Source of the DNA: Chryseobacterium shigense
GTDB lineage: Bacteria > Bacteroidota > Bacteroidia > Flavobacteriales > Weeksellaceae
DNA length: 64,000 nt
NCBI RefSeq assembly: GCF_900156575.1
Contig: NZ_FTNY01000002.1
Location: forward strand, 496,001 to 560,000
Direction of reading: 5' to 3'
Numbering within the stretch: the first letter of the stretch is position 1; the number at the start of each line of letters is the position of its first letter. The position numbers were made by a program, and so were the translations under genes. The notes under the pieces are model-generated. The model was not told where the DNA came from and did no database searches. It was given only the letters and a program-made list of their open reading frames with translations. Shown piece after piece: positions 54,890 to 64,000 of the stretch.

Positions 54890-55816
54890 TTAATTATTGG
54901 GAAAAACATTACAATTGATTAATTCATCTAACAAATAAAACTTTATAGCAATCTTATCGAATTTAATTCCGTTTTCGGAAAGTTTACCATAAAATAGCTC
55001 AACTAATTTTTCTAATGCCACCTGTGGGTTATTACCTACAGCAGTTAAAATCTTGTCGCTCTCATCCTTTAAGTAACTTGATATTTTAATTGCTTTTACT
55101 CCATCGATTACACGCTTAGCTTCAATCAAAGGTTGCTGATAAACTGTACAAAGTTCTGTATATAAATTTATTAAAAAAACGCTATGTTCTGAAAATCTAT
55201 TATATATTTTAAATTGAGGGTCTACATTCTCCGGTTTTTCAGATATGCTAAGGTTGTCATCTTTGCTTAAGTACTCTATCAGAGCCATTATCGTTTCTAC
55301 TTCGTTAGATTCGGTCTTTTTCCGTTCTTGTAAAATTTGTTCGTTAAGAAAATCTGCAATGCCTTTAAGTTTACCTAAAGCAGAAATATTATTTATCTGT
55401 GCTAGAATTTTCTTAACATCAAGGACATCTTCTTTATGATTGAAATCGTTCCCAAATTTTGTTCTGTAATCTTTAGCATCCTTAGCTATTAATAATATTT
55501 TCAATTTGTAATCCTTGTATAAAGGGTCGTTGAAGAAACCATCAATTGCTTCTTTTATTTTCTTGTTGTCATTTTGAGACGTTACTTGGATAGCTAATTT
55601 GTTTTTGGTATCAATTAAATCAATATGAGCAAAATTGTTTTCTATATAATTCGTATTATCGAATTCATAGCCTAATAAATTGAAAAAATCTCTATAAAAA
55701 TTTTCTGCATAGACATTAATATCTGTTAAATTGAGAGAATTAAAAAGCTCTACCTCTGTTTTGAGATATGCCAATCTTTTTCCAATCAATGTTAAATACA
55801 ACTGTCGATTATCCAT
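54890..55816 (-). CDS. ABC-three-component system effector with SMEK domain
   Basis: A 308-residue protein with a SMEK domain, a PD-(D/E)xK-like predicted nuclease: NFYRDFFNLLGYEF, then HIDLID (D66) and AIQVTSQNDNKKI (Q77 to K86). The C-terminal 120 residues are helical and would bind the middle component. It is the first gene of the operon and the likely effector. Promoter and operator-like palindrome lie just upstream. Confidence 0.88.
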   Translation of the reverse strand: MDNRQLYLTLIGKRLAYLKTEVELFNSLNLTDINVYAENFYRDFFNLLGYEFDNTNYIENNFAHIDLIDTKNKLAIQVTSQNDNKKIKEAIDGFFNDPLYKDYKLKILLIAKDAKDYRTKFGNDFNHKEDVLDVKKILAQINNISALGKLKGIADFLNEQILQERKKTESNEVETIMALIEYLSKDDNLSISEKPENVDPQFKIYNRFSEHSVFLINLYTELCTVYQQPLIEAKRVIDGVKAIKISSYLKDESDKILTAVGNNPQVALEKLVELFYGKLSENGIKFDKIAIKFYLLDELINCNVFPNN

Positions 55817-55826
55817 AAATATAAAT

Positions 55827-55847
55827 AATTACTACAATATAGTAATT
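55827..55847. promoter_or_regulatory. Operator-like palindrome before the ABC-3C operon
   Basis: AATTACTA-CAATA-TAGTAATT, perfect 8-base arms, between the -7 box and the start codon of the SMEK gene. A bound protein here would block the operon. Confidence 0.55.
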
Positions 55848-55858
55848 TTTGGTTCCCG

Positions 55859-55866
55859 CAAAGATA
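55859..55866 (-). promoter_or_regulatory. -7 box of the ABC-3C operon
   Basis: TATCTTTG on the minus strand, 42 bases before the SMEK ATG. No clear -33 box. Confidence 0.55.
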
Positions 55867-56022
55867 GAAAATAATCATGCGAATTTGATGTTATTCTATC
55901 ATTCTCTAACGGTAAAATACGGCACTAAGCAGTAGTCATATTTACAAAGATTATAATAATGGATAAACTAACTTACTTCTGTAGAAAATAAATTAATTAA
56001 AAAAATTTATGATTATTCTTTT

Positions 56023-57249
56023 TCATTCTCGCTCCATATAATCTAATAAATTGCTGAACAAAACTTCTTCTTCCTTTTCAATCGTAAAAGTAATCATATC
56101 AGCTATTGTAATTAAAAAATCTCCAATATCGTGATAAATCCTGCTTGTTATTTTAAGCTTTTTACTTTCTTCAATAGTACTTATTCGATCAAGGTTTTCA
56201 ATCACAGCTGTACTCTCTTCAAACTGCGTCTTCCAAAAATGAATATATTTCATTCTATCACTACTACTAAAAATTTTGACATTTTCATGTCTGATCGGAA
56301 GTATTCTGCTATAAGACTCTCTTTCATTTAAAATATGCAAAACTTCAGTCATACAATTAGCAGATTTAAGATAATCATCACTAATAATCAATATTGCATA
56401 ATCAGAAGTCCTTATAGATTCCATAAAAGTTGAAAGTTTGTCTTTATATGCGAGATTGTGATCGTCCATTGATGGATTATATCCGTTAGCTTTCAGAAAA
56501 TTGTATAATTTACTAGCAGCCTCCTTTTGTTTCCAACTATATGATAAAAAAATACTCTTTATTGACGATTGTAATGAATTTGGACTTTTTCCGCTGAAAC
56601 CACCATCTTCAAGAAACACGGCCGTATCTATTGACATACCAATGTATCTGTCATTATAAGATTTTACATATTTGGTTTCTTTCAATTTTTCAATTAATTG
56701 CTCCGCTTCTGACAGGGAAATCTCATTAGCAAAAACCTCTCTTATCGTATATTTATTTACATTAATTCTTTTTGGATTATCCAACAAAAATTTTAGTATA
56801 GCGTCCAATTTATCTGCGTAGGGCATTATTTTCTCGGTAATATTTGTATTATTATTAACTTTTTGAAAAGTTACTTTTTTTATTGTTTTGTAAGTAATTT
56901 CATATTGAACTTCATTATAAGTAACAATTTCATTCGCCTTCTCTACTTTTATAATATATAATTTTTTTCCTTCATAATTAATAAACCCTCTTTCAATTTT
57001 CACTGGTGGAGAGATTTTCATCAATGAATTATTTACTACCATGTCCACCCGAAAGTCATCACTTAAACCTTTTATGGATATTGTTTTGTTTTTATTTAAA
57101 ACTCCGAGAACTAGAAGTCCTCCAGCAGTATTTGCATAGGCGCATATTAATTTTCCAATTTCGATATTCGAAGGTAATAACACCTCATACTTCAGTCTAT
57201 TACTTTCGGGTAAGCCAATCTGTTTAACTGCATATTCTTGTAATGTCAT
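56023..57249 (-). CDS. Schlafen-AlbA domain / TIR domain fusion protein
   Basis: A 408-residue cytoplasmic protein. Residues 1-120 look like an AlbA_2 (Schlafen-type) domain (YEVLLPSNIEIGKLICAYAN, then GGLLVLGV). A winged helix (about 145-200) follows, then a TIR domain (about 230-345) with IFLSYSW and ILIISDDYLKSANCMTE, where E302 fits the catalytic glutamate of NAD-cleaving TIRs. The C-terminal 60 residues are helical. TIR effectors deplete NAD or make signals in anti-phage defence. It starts 5 bases after the HSP90-like gene and is probably its effector partner. Confidence 0.85.
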   Translation of the reverse strand: MTLQEYAVKQIGLPESNRLKYEVLLPSNIEIGKLICAYANTAGGLLVLGVLNKNKTISIKGLSDDFRVDMVVNNSLMKISPPVKIERGFINYEGKKLYIIKVEKANEIVTYNEVQYEITYKTIKKVTFQKVNNNTNITEKIMPYADKLDAILKFLLDNPKRINVNKYTIREVFANEISLSEAEQLIEKLKETKYVKSYNDRYIGMSIDTAVFLEDGGFSGKSPNSLQSSIKSIFLSYSWKQKEAASKLYNFLKANGYNPSMDDHNLAYKDKLSTFMESIRTSDYAILIISDDYLKSANCMTEVLHILNERESYSRILPIRHENVKIFSSSDRMKYIHFWKTQFEESTAVIENLDRISTIEESKKLKITSRIYHDIGDFLITIADMITFTIEKEEEVLFSNLLDYMERE

Positions 57250-57254
57250 TTTTT

Positions 57255-59768
57255 CTATATAGGAAATTTCTTGATATTATTCTTTTTTAAAATATGTCCT
57301 AAACTCACTTGCCATATCTCAGTACCATCATCTACCCATAATTCAGCATCAGCATAATCTAGTGCATCTTTCTCAGCACCATAGTACACGATTACCTCTT
57401 GAGAATACGCTGGTCTAAAAACAATTTTTACAGGATTATTATTTTTATAAACACCCGCTAAAATTGTTGGAGCGGTATTAATATCAAGATCCTCAAGGTC
57501 ATAATTATCTAAGGTTTTTAGATGAGCAATTACTCTCATTCTTGCCTTTTTAATATGAGACTGTGATAGAAGAAACATATCTGTTGTAGGAACAGATTGA
57601 TGATCAAATAAAGCTTTCAAATCTGTATCACGCATTGCATTTTCCCATTCTTCAATATTTGTTATACCCATTGAGGTTAATATTTCATGTGTAATAGGAA
57701 GTAGGCTTTGCGTATCATCGTTTATGTTTTCAAATTTAAGTCTAAGTTCATTAGCCGACGTTACGTCAAAAGTAGAAAGAAGATCTTTTAATTCTTCTGC
57801 TTTGTTAATATTTTCTATAATTTCTTCATCATCATATAAAAGATGTTTATTTTTAAAAAGCGTAGGAAAAAGATATGCTGCTTGAGAGGTATTTTTATTA
57901 AACCAAAATAAAAGCTTTTTAAATGCTTCATTATACTTTTTTGAAATACTCCTATCAATAGACTTTTTATTAACCTCTGACGTGATTGTTTCTACCGCAT
58001 AGCTCTTATCTCTAATATTTTCAGGATCGAAATCATAATTAATTGATTTATGCAAAAGTTCATCTCTAATATCGTTTCCAAGAAGAGCCAAAATATCCTT
58101 AAAATCAATAGGTATATCACCCTTATCTTTTTTTAAATGTAATATTTTTTTAAAATTACCATTTTGATTAGGGAAAATTGCATATTTATTTATAATTGTA
58201 TCATAATCTTTAGGCTCTTTTTTTATTAATTCATAAAATTTATTTATCCAATCAGTTACTTCTATTCCTTTAATCTTTTCTGATAGATTCTCTAAAGTTT
58301 TACAATAATCTACAAATATTGCTAATTGCTCCACAGTCAATTTACCAGATTCTTTCCAATTTAATCTGTACCAAAGTTCAATATCAGAAAATTGTGGTAA
58401 ACGATAAGGGAACCAATAATTTGATATCTCCCAAATTTCATTTCTTACCTCTCTACTTCCGGAATTGGGAAACCAAGAATGTATTTTTTCTTCTTCATTT
58501 AAAATCGAAATAAGACTTCCATCAGCATTTGTTACAATGGGTATATGAAGCAATTTTTCACGAATGGGATTAACTACATCTTTAATAAACCAATTATTAT
58601 CTACCCAATCATAATCCTCCGAAATTGATTTTATTTGTGCAAGTAAATGAAGATTTTTCCAGTTATTCGTAACAGCAAAATCTAGCAACTTGAAATAAAG
58701 TGACTTTGCTTCATTCATAATGCTTTTATTTTCATCAATTCGTGGATTAACTCTTTCAGAGGACGTTAAGTAAATACCATCCCGCGGATCTGTTGGGTTA
58801 AAATTAGGATTATTGATAATTATTGGCACATGGAATTTTTCAGTGCCTACCAGCGGAAAATCACAAAACAATCTCGGTACTTGTTCATCGATTGGTAATA
58901 ATGAAATAGAATCCGCATCCTTTTGTATAGGCATTGCAATAGAAGTTAGTCCAAAAGAACAAACAACTATGCAATAAATTTTCTCCTCAATCAAATCAGT
59001 ATCAATTAGTTTTACGGTATGTAAACTAATTTCATCATTTATTTTTTCAATTTCTTTACTTCTAATAAATAAATGAGAAGATGATACTATTTCAACTTTC
59101 TCTATCTCTGGGACGAATAGAAGAGTGTAGGGAAGACAAATCTCTAAATTATTTAGGCCTGATTCGGCAACATTAACACTAATTTTATCCTGTAACGGAT
59201 ATACAAATTCCGTATTGAAATCCCCTTCAAGGTATTCCAAGTAAATAGGAGAACTATCCAAATCTGCTACAGATTCTTTAGATTTTTTGACCGCCTCAGT
59301 AATATCTTCTAATTCAAAACCACTTCTATCTAATTGCAACTCAAATTTTCTGTAATCCAAATCAGGTTCTTTAGCAACTCCTTTGACGGTTACGATTTCT
59401 GACAATAAATGAGTTGTTAAAAATCCTGTGCCGAATTTTCCTGTAGTCTTACTCTTACCTTCTTCTGGTCTGCTTCTGCTTTTAGTGGATATCTGTTCTA
59501 TTAAAAATCGAATATTATCTGCAGTAAAGGGCATACCATTGTGTTTAAAACTGACATATTCCGGTTGGTAATCTATTCTTATCTGAACCCCTTTGTCCAA
59601 ATGTACATCTTTTGCATTTTGAATTAATTCCCAAATCCATCTTTTAGGTGTAATAGGGGATTTTTCTACGAGTGAGCGTAATTCACCCATTTCTTTGGAA
59701 ATTTTAGTTGCTATTATTTGATGATGTGCTTTCTGCTCTAAAGAGTCAAATCTCGATTTGTAAGACAT
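57255..59768 (-). CDS. HSP90/sacsin-like GHKL ATPase
   Basis: An 837-residue cytoplasmic protein. The N-terminal GHKL/HSP90-type ATPase has ELIQNAKD (E47 to D54), the G1 box as HNGMPF (76-81, His in place of the usual Asp) and GKFGTGF (110-116). It most resembles the sacsin-like single-domain group found with defence genes. The long C-terminal part is unassigned, with a final AELWVDDGTEIWQVSLGH. It is the first gene of an operon with the AlbA-TIR gene. A -7 box (TAAATTTG, 59794-59801) lies upstream. Confidence 0.85.
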   Translation of the reverse strand: MSYKSRFDSLEQKAHHQIIATKISKEMGELRSLVEKSPITPKRWIWELIQNAKDVHLDKGVQIRIDYQPEYVSFKHNGMPFTADNIRFLIEQISTKSRSRPEEGKSKTTGKFGTGFLTTHLLSEIVTVKGVAKEPDLDYRKFELQLDRSGFELEDITEAVKKSKESVADLDSSPIYLEYLEGDFNTEFVYPLQDKISVNVAESGLNNLEICLPYTLLFVPEIEKVEIVSSSHLFIRSKEIEKINDEISLHTVKLIDTDLIEEKIYCIVVCSFGLTSIAMPIQKDADSISLLPIDEQVPRLFCDFPLVGTEKFHVPIIINNPNFNPTDPRDGIYLTSSERVNPRIDENKSIMNEAKSLYFKLLDFAVTNNWKNLHLLAQIKSISEDYDWVDNNWFIKDVVNPIREKLLHIPIVTNADGSLISILNEEEKIHSWFPNSGSREVRNEIWEISNYWFPYRLPQFSDIELWYRLNWKESGKLTVEQLAIFVDYCKTLENLSEKIKGIEVTDWINKFYELIKKEPKDYDTIINKYAIFPNQNGNFKKILHLKKDKGDIPIDFKDILALLGNDIRDELLHKSINYDFDPENIRDKSYAVETITSEVNKKSIDRSISKKYNEAFKKLLFWFNKNTSQAAYLFPTLFKNKHLLYDDEEIIENINKAEELKDLLSTFDVTSANELRLKFENINDDTQSLLPITHEILTSMGITNIEEWENAMRDTDLKALFDHQSVPTTDMFLLSQSHIKKARMRVIAHLKTLDNYDLEDLDINTAPTILAGVYKNNNPVKIVFRPAYSQEVIVYYGAEKDALDYADAELWVDDGTEIWQVSLGHILKKNNIKKFPI

Positions 59769-59793
59769 TAATTTATAGGTTAAAAGTTTTAGC

Positions 59794-59801
59794 CAAATTT
59801 A
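59794..59801 (-). promoter_or_regulatory. -7 box of the HSP90-like/TIR operon
   Basis: TAAATTTG on the minus strand, 25 bases before the HSP90-like ATG. No clear -33 box. Confidence 0.4.
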
Positions 59802-59836
59802 CAAATAACATTATAGTGAATTAGATTTTTTGACAC

Positions 59837-62800
59837 CTATCTTCTTCTTTTTACCTCTTTATTTTCTAAATCTACATTAACCTCCGTTTTACCAAATGAT
59901 TTATGCAATGGATTATTACTATAAATGCCTTTTTTCGGAAATAAGCAAAATAAAGCCCTATTTTCATCCAATCTTTCTTTAACATAATCTCTATTTTCAT
60001 TAGCTTTTAATTGTTCCGCTTTCTCTATTTTGTACAACGCCACCAAATTCTCCCTCGTTTCCGGAAGCTCCTCTAACTTCTTATCCAGTTCTGCAATTTT
60101 ATCTTCAGTGGTTTTGGTTTGAAATTCAATTTGAGTAACATCTATTCCTTTCTGAGCTAAATTTTCAATTACTTCTTGTACTTGAACTTTATGAAGGTCA
60201 ATTGTTTTTTGATATGATGGTAATTGGGTTGCCCAATATTCAGCATTTGCATCGCCATTTTTCGAATAGCCTTCAATTCTATTATAAGAATGTTCAGCTT
60301 TGGTGACTAACTCTTGAACTTTCAAAACATCTTCGTATTTTCTCAACACAAAAGCACTATCTGCGAGATGCTTATTTTTCTCGCTTTCAATCCTTTTTTT
60401 CATTAATTCGATTTCAATGTTGGCTCTGGTTTCGGGATTGGTAATGATGGATGTTTTAAGCTCATGTGTACTGATGTCCGAAATATCCAAAACATCGGCT
60501 CCTTTTTTCATCGCTTCTAAATATCTTGCTTGTTTGGATTGCAGTTTTTGAAGCATAAACACATCAATACTGTCATTGGTCAGCATAAAATTGATTCTCA
60601 CATTTTCATTTTTATTTCCTTGTCTCCACGCTCGTCCTTCCACTTGTCGAAGTGACGTAAAATTGTACGGCAACGTAAGCATATAAACATCTGTGGTGTT
60701 TTCCTGGAGGTTCATTCCTTCCTGTATGGCTTCACTGCCAATAACTACTTTTATTTTTCCTTCATTAAACTCATTTTGAATAGAAATTCTTTGATTTTTA
60801 TTGGTCGCACCAGTAATAATTCCAATTTCTTCGGGTTTATAACCGATTTCTGTTATGAGGTATTCTTTCAGTTTTGGAAATTGAGCAACAGCTAATTCAG
60901 AATAAATAATTTGTCCGGAGTCAGGAAGATCTTTTTTGTTCTGCCTTATTAAATCCATCGTCTCTTTTAATTTCGGAGAATTTTTTATGAATTCTTTGAC
61001 GGAAGGTTCTTCGCCATCATAATATAATGATATATATGGCGAAATTGCAATCAGTCGGGCATTGAGAATATGAGTAAGAATTGCTCCCTTCTCAGTTTCA
61101 TTGAAATTTTCATTGAGCAAGTCATATTGTTCTCTTGTCAGATCATTCTGCTCAATTTTATACTCTTTATTTATTTTGTTGGGACGAATCAATTCCGGAT
61201 TGTCTTCTTCTCCTTTTATATCAATGAATTCCGAAAGTAATTGCTGAAACAGCGAATTATTTTTAAATCTTCGAACATTTGCTTTAAATTTAACATCGCC
61301 TTTTGCATCAATTTCCATATCATTGTCCGCTTCCATAAAGGTCTCGAAGAATGTATTTACATTGAAATAACCCGATTCTTCTAATCTTCTATTTGCTATT
61401 AAAGAAAGAATGGAATAATATTCCAAAGGCTTGTTGGTAAAAGGCGTTGCGGAAAGCAAGGTTACATTTCTTCCGTCATTTTTGTCTTGAATGTACTGAG
61501 CTGCCATCCAGGTATTGATTCCCAATTTGGAAGTCTGTTGGTTTTGACTTCTAAAATCGGAAGCAAATCTTAGGTCCTCAATTTTTACTTTTCCTACAAT
61601 ATGATTGGCGTTGTGAACTTCGTCGTACGTCAAATGGTCGAATCCAAAATCTTCCCAATCATAGATTTTACCACGTTTCATTTTTCCCTCGATTTCCTTT
61701 TCTTTCTGAAGTTCAATTTGGATATCCCTTTCCGTATTGGTAACGCCTTTCATTTCGCTTGTAGAGATGTAGCTGAATTTTGAAGAAAGTTCTTCAGTTA
61801 TTTCTGATGAAAACCCGATATTATTGAAACCCTCATAAGTAACAATGGTAATTTCTCCGTCTTTATTATCAAACTTTGAAAGGTCATAATCTTTGCCTAG
61901 ATTCCCTAAAACATTGACTTTAGCATTGGGAATGGTTTCAAATATCGTTTCCACCCATTGTTTCAAAATACTGTCATTCGGAACTACGATGATTGGTCTT
62001 TTCGCATTTCCCCTCTCCATTGCTTCGTGCATAGATAGGATTCCTGATAATGTTTTACCAAAACCCACTTCGTGCGCTAAGAGCCCTACTCCTTTTGTGG
62101 TCTGTCTTCCAATTCCTGCTTTCTGAACTTCGGTCAAACGCAATTCCTGACCTTTGAAATGCAGATAGATTCTGGAAAATAATGGGAATTTAGAATAATC
62201 CGGAACGTGGATGTTATTGTAATTGCGGTTAAAGTCTTTTACAAAACGATTTCTAATGTCATCGGAAAGTTCTTCGCGAACAAACTTGTAAAACAAATCA
62301 TTCGCAGCAGCTTTTCGCCTTTCTCTTACTAATGCATTCCTCTCTTTATCGCTTCCTGTAACCGTTTCGTTATCTACAAAGCTTCGCACTTCCCAAGCGG
62401 AAGAACCCGCAAAGGCTTCACTTGACAAAGTGCCTACAAAATCTTTGAATTTTTCCGCAAGATTGTAATCTAAAATGACCGATTCGGTACGTTTTGTAAT
62501 ATGATTATACTGGTCTTTTTCTACTTGACCTAACTCAAATTTGTGTACGAATTCGTGATTCGGGCTGATATAAATCTCATCCAGCGATTTCGTTTTTGGT
62601 AATGCTTTTTCTAGTAATGCTTTTTGTTTTTCGTATTGGTTTTCTGTTCCACCAACTGCATTCTTATCTGCGAAATCTCGCTCTAACTGTTCTAATTTTG
62701 CATAAACATTTCCTTCAGTGTAATAAAAATCGTGAACCCAGTTTCCATCAATGAAGTTCGCAAATTGATAATGCTTTCCAAGATTATTTAATGTGCCGTC

Positions 62801-64000
62801 ATAAGAGGTATCTCTGAATGCTTCAATTTGTTCTTTGGTAATATCAGAGCTATTTTGCAAGGAAGTATTTACAATTTCATCCTGTTTGGAGAACTGATAT
62901 TTTAAAATACCTTTCTTTAGTCCCGGTTTTGTTTGAAGTTCATATTCCTTCCCGACTCTCGTATTGTGAATGGAAATTATTCTATCACTTTTTTCAATAA
63001 GATCCTTTAATTTTTCCTCCGAAAACGATGTTGGCTTTGTGATTAGATCTTCGCGTAGTTTTTGATACTTGCTAATTTCATTCGTAATTGCGGGAGATTT
63101 AAACTTGATGTTATTGAGTTTAGAAAGTACCAATTCAATTTTTTCTTGAATTTCCGATACATTTACCTTATTTTTATTTTGGTTTTCAATCCTAGCAGAA
63201 TCTTCGATTTCTGCATTTCCTTTTTTGGGTACAGGAACTTTATTTTCAACTTTAGGTTCTTCCTCTAAAAACATATCTTCAAACAGATTTCCGATCCGCT
63301 GGGTTTCTTTCCTATTTTTAAACTGTTCAATCTTAAATAAAGCTTCATCTAAATTTCCGTGAATATATTTTTCCAATCGACCAAAACGGTTGGTTTTTTC
63401 TCGGGTTTCTCCCAAAATTCTTGTTGGATTATTTTCAAAATAATTGGAAATATCCTTTGAAATATTTTGATTGTTTTTTCTTAGAATGATAATGTCGGTA
63501 CCTACTTGTGTTCCTGCAAAAGCTCCGTTGGGTAAGCGGAAACCTTCCAAAATATTGGCATTTTTCAAATTGCTTTGGCGGTTCAGCCAAGATGATGGAA
63601 GTACCATCGCCAAAACGCCGTTTGGTTTTAAAGAATCCAAAGACCGCTTAACAAAATAATCTTCGTATTTTGAAATTTTGGGCTCTTCTCCTAATCCTTT
63701 GTAAAGTCCCCGATGTTCACCATAGGGAGGATTCCCGATGACCAAATCATATCTTTCTGAAAAATCTTTTGAGTTTTTTTTATTACCTGTGTCATCAATA
63801 AATTCGGTTTCAAAAGAACGAAGGTTGATCTCGACTTCGGGATGCAAAAGTTTAGCAATTTTTGCTGTGGTCTCGTTGATTTCAAATCCTGTAATTTTAG
63901 AATTTACAGATAATTCGTTAGCAGCATAAATGAAATTCCCGGTTCCAACGCTGGGTTCTAAAACGGAAATTCCATTTTGAGTTTTGAAATGGTCTTTGAT
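59837..64000 (-). CDS. DNA N6-adenine methyltransferase / SNF2 helicase, 5' end beyond the window
   Basis: The frame is open across the right edge, so the start is missing; 1387 residues are visible. It begins with a SAM-binding motif LEPSVGTGNF and has the N6-adenine methylase motif NPPY (about 90-93). A SNF2-type helicase follows, with LLAHEVGFGKT, YDEVHNAN and GRAWRQGN, and the C-terminus is coiled. Such large fused proteins are usual in Bacteroidota conjugative and integrative elements, where they are thought to protect or process the element's DNA. Its codon and base use are nearer to the chromosome than those of the cassettes on its left. Confidence 0.85.
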   Translation of the reverse strand: MKDHFKTQNGISVLEPSVGTGNFIYAANELSVNSKITGFEINETTAKIAKLLHPEVEINLRSFETEFIDDTGNKKNSKDFSERYDLVIGNPPYGEHRGLYKGLGEEPKISKYEDYFVKRSLDSLKPNGVLAMVLPSSWLNRQSNLKNANILEGFRLPNGAFAGTQVGTDIIILRKNNQNISKDISNYFENNPTRILGETREKTNRFGRLEKYIHGNLDEALFKIEQFKNRKETQRIGNLFEDMFLEEEPKVENKVPVPKKGNAEIEDSARIENQNKNKVNVSEIQEKIELVLSKLNNIKFKSPAITNEISKYQKLREDLITKPTSFSEEKLKDLIEKSDRIISIHNTRVGKEYELQTKPGLKKGILKYQFSKQDEIVNTSLQNSSDITKEQIEAFRDTSYDGTLNNLGKHYQFANFIDGNWVHDFYYTEGNVYAKLEQLERDFADKNAVGGTENQYEKQKALLEKALPKTKSLDEIYISPNHEFVHKFELGQVEKDQYNHITKRTESVILDYNLAEKFKDFVGTLSSEAFAGSSAWEVRSFVDNETVTGSDKERNALVRERRKAAANDLFYKFVREELSDDIRNRFVKDFNRNYNNIHVPDYSKFPLFSRIYLHFKGQELRLTEVQKAGIGRQTTKGVGLLAHEVGFGKTLSGILSMHEAMERGNAKRPIIVVPNDSILKQWVETIFETIPNAKVNVLGNLGKDYDLSKFDNKDGEITIVTYEGFNNIGFSSEITEELSSKFSYISTSEMKGVTNTERDIQIELQKEKEIEGKMKRGKIYDWEDFGFDHLTYDEVHNANHIVGKVKIEDLRFASDFRSQNQQTSKLGINTWMAAQYIQDKNDGRNVTLLSATPFTNKPLEYYSILSLIANRRLEESGYFNVNTFFETFMEADNDMEIDAKGDVKFKANVRRFKNNSLFQQLLSEFIDIKGEEDNPELIRPNKINKEYKIEQNDLTREQYDLLNENFNETEKGAILTHILNARLIAISPYISLYYDGEEPSVKEFIKNSPKLKETMDLIRQNKKDLPDSGQIIYSELAVAQFPKLKEYLITEIGYKPEEIGIITGATNKNQRISIQNEFNEGKIKVVIGSEAIQEGMNLQENTTDVYMLTLPYNFTSLRQVEGRAWRQGNKNENVRINFMLTNDSIDVFMLQKLQSKQARYLEAMKKGADVLDISDISTHELKTSIITNPETRANIEIELMKKRIESEKNKHLADSAFVLRKYEDVLKVQELVTKAEHSYNRIEGYSKNGDANAEYWATQLPSYQKTIDLHKVQVQEVIENLAQKGIDVTQIEFQTKTTEDKIAELDKKLEELPETRENLVALYKIEKAEQLKANENRDYVKERLDENRALFCLFPKKGIYSNNPLHKSFGKTEVNVDLENKEVKRRR

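Overview
The window looks like a chromosome segment of a Chryseobacterium-type member of the Flavobacteriia (Bacteroidota). The evidence is an AT-rich genome, gldD next to mutY, Bacteroidota-type TssB/TssC sheath proteins, M13 peptidases, many lipoproteins with short N-terminal signals, and promoters of the TAnnTTTG (-7) / TTTG (-33) type instead of sigma-70 -10/-35 boxes. No complete rRNA, tRNA or CRISPR array was found.

Bases 1-45130 are ordinary core chromosome. From the left: a truncated PfkB kinase, gldD and mutY; a type VI secretion sheath pair (tssB, tssC) with a lipoprotein and a divergent kinase-like gene; two tandem M13 metallopeptidases; a GH18-deacetylase-glycosyltransferase fusion; cinA; a lipocalin; a LytS/LytTR two-component system next to a SIMPL-domain, a DUF4139 and a VWA-domain gene, with three identical-geometry direct repeats that look like its operators; an oxidoreductase; an MFS transporter with a divergent AraC regulator; lipA; an ECF sigma factor divergent from tyrS; a NarL-type two-component system flanked by two related small lipoproteins; an esterase, a PDZ aspartyl protease, an L,D-transpeptidase, a LuxR-type regulator with palindromic upstream sites, a phosphatase and an Asp/Glu racemase.

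At about 45131-45154 the chromosome carries what looks like the 3' end of a tRNA (minus strand) followed by a minus-strand terminator, but with no tRNA body. From there to the right edge all genes lie on the minus strand and are mostly much more AT-rich. I read this as one end of an integrative element, with the intact tRNA expected beyond the window. The visible part carries three adjacent immune-type cassettes: (1) a 2150-residue nuclease-STAND ATPase with a small overlapping partner gene, (2) an ABC-three-component operon (SMEK-domain protein, small middle component, DUF2326 ATPase), and (3) a two-gene operon of an HSP90/sacsin-like ATPase and a Schlafen-AlbA/TIR fusion. These are followed by the element's own large DNA methyltransferase-helicase, which runs off the right edge. 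A consensus promoter near the att end points outwards across it, which would make sense in a circular form.

The best candidates for something undescribed are the HSP90-like plus AlbA-TIR pair, the giant STAND protein with its partner, and the outward promoter at the element end. All function calls are from reading the sequence; no database search was run.
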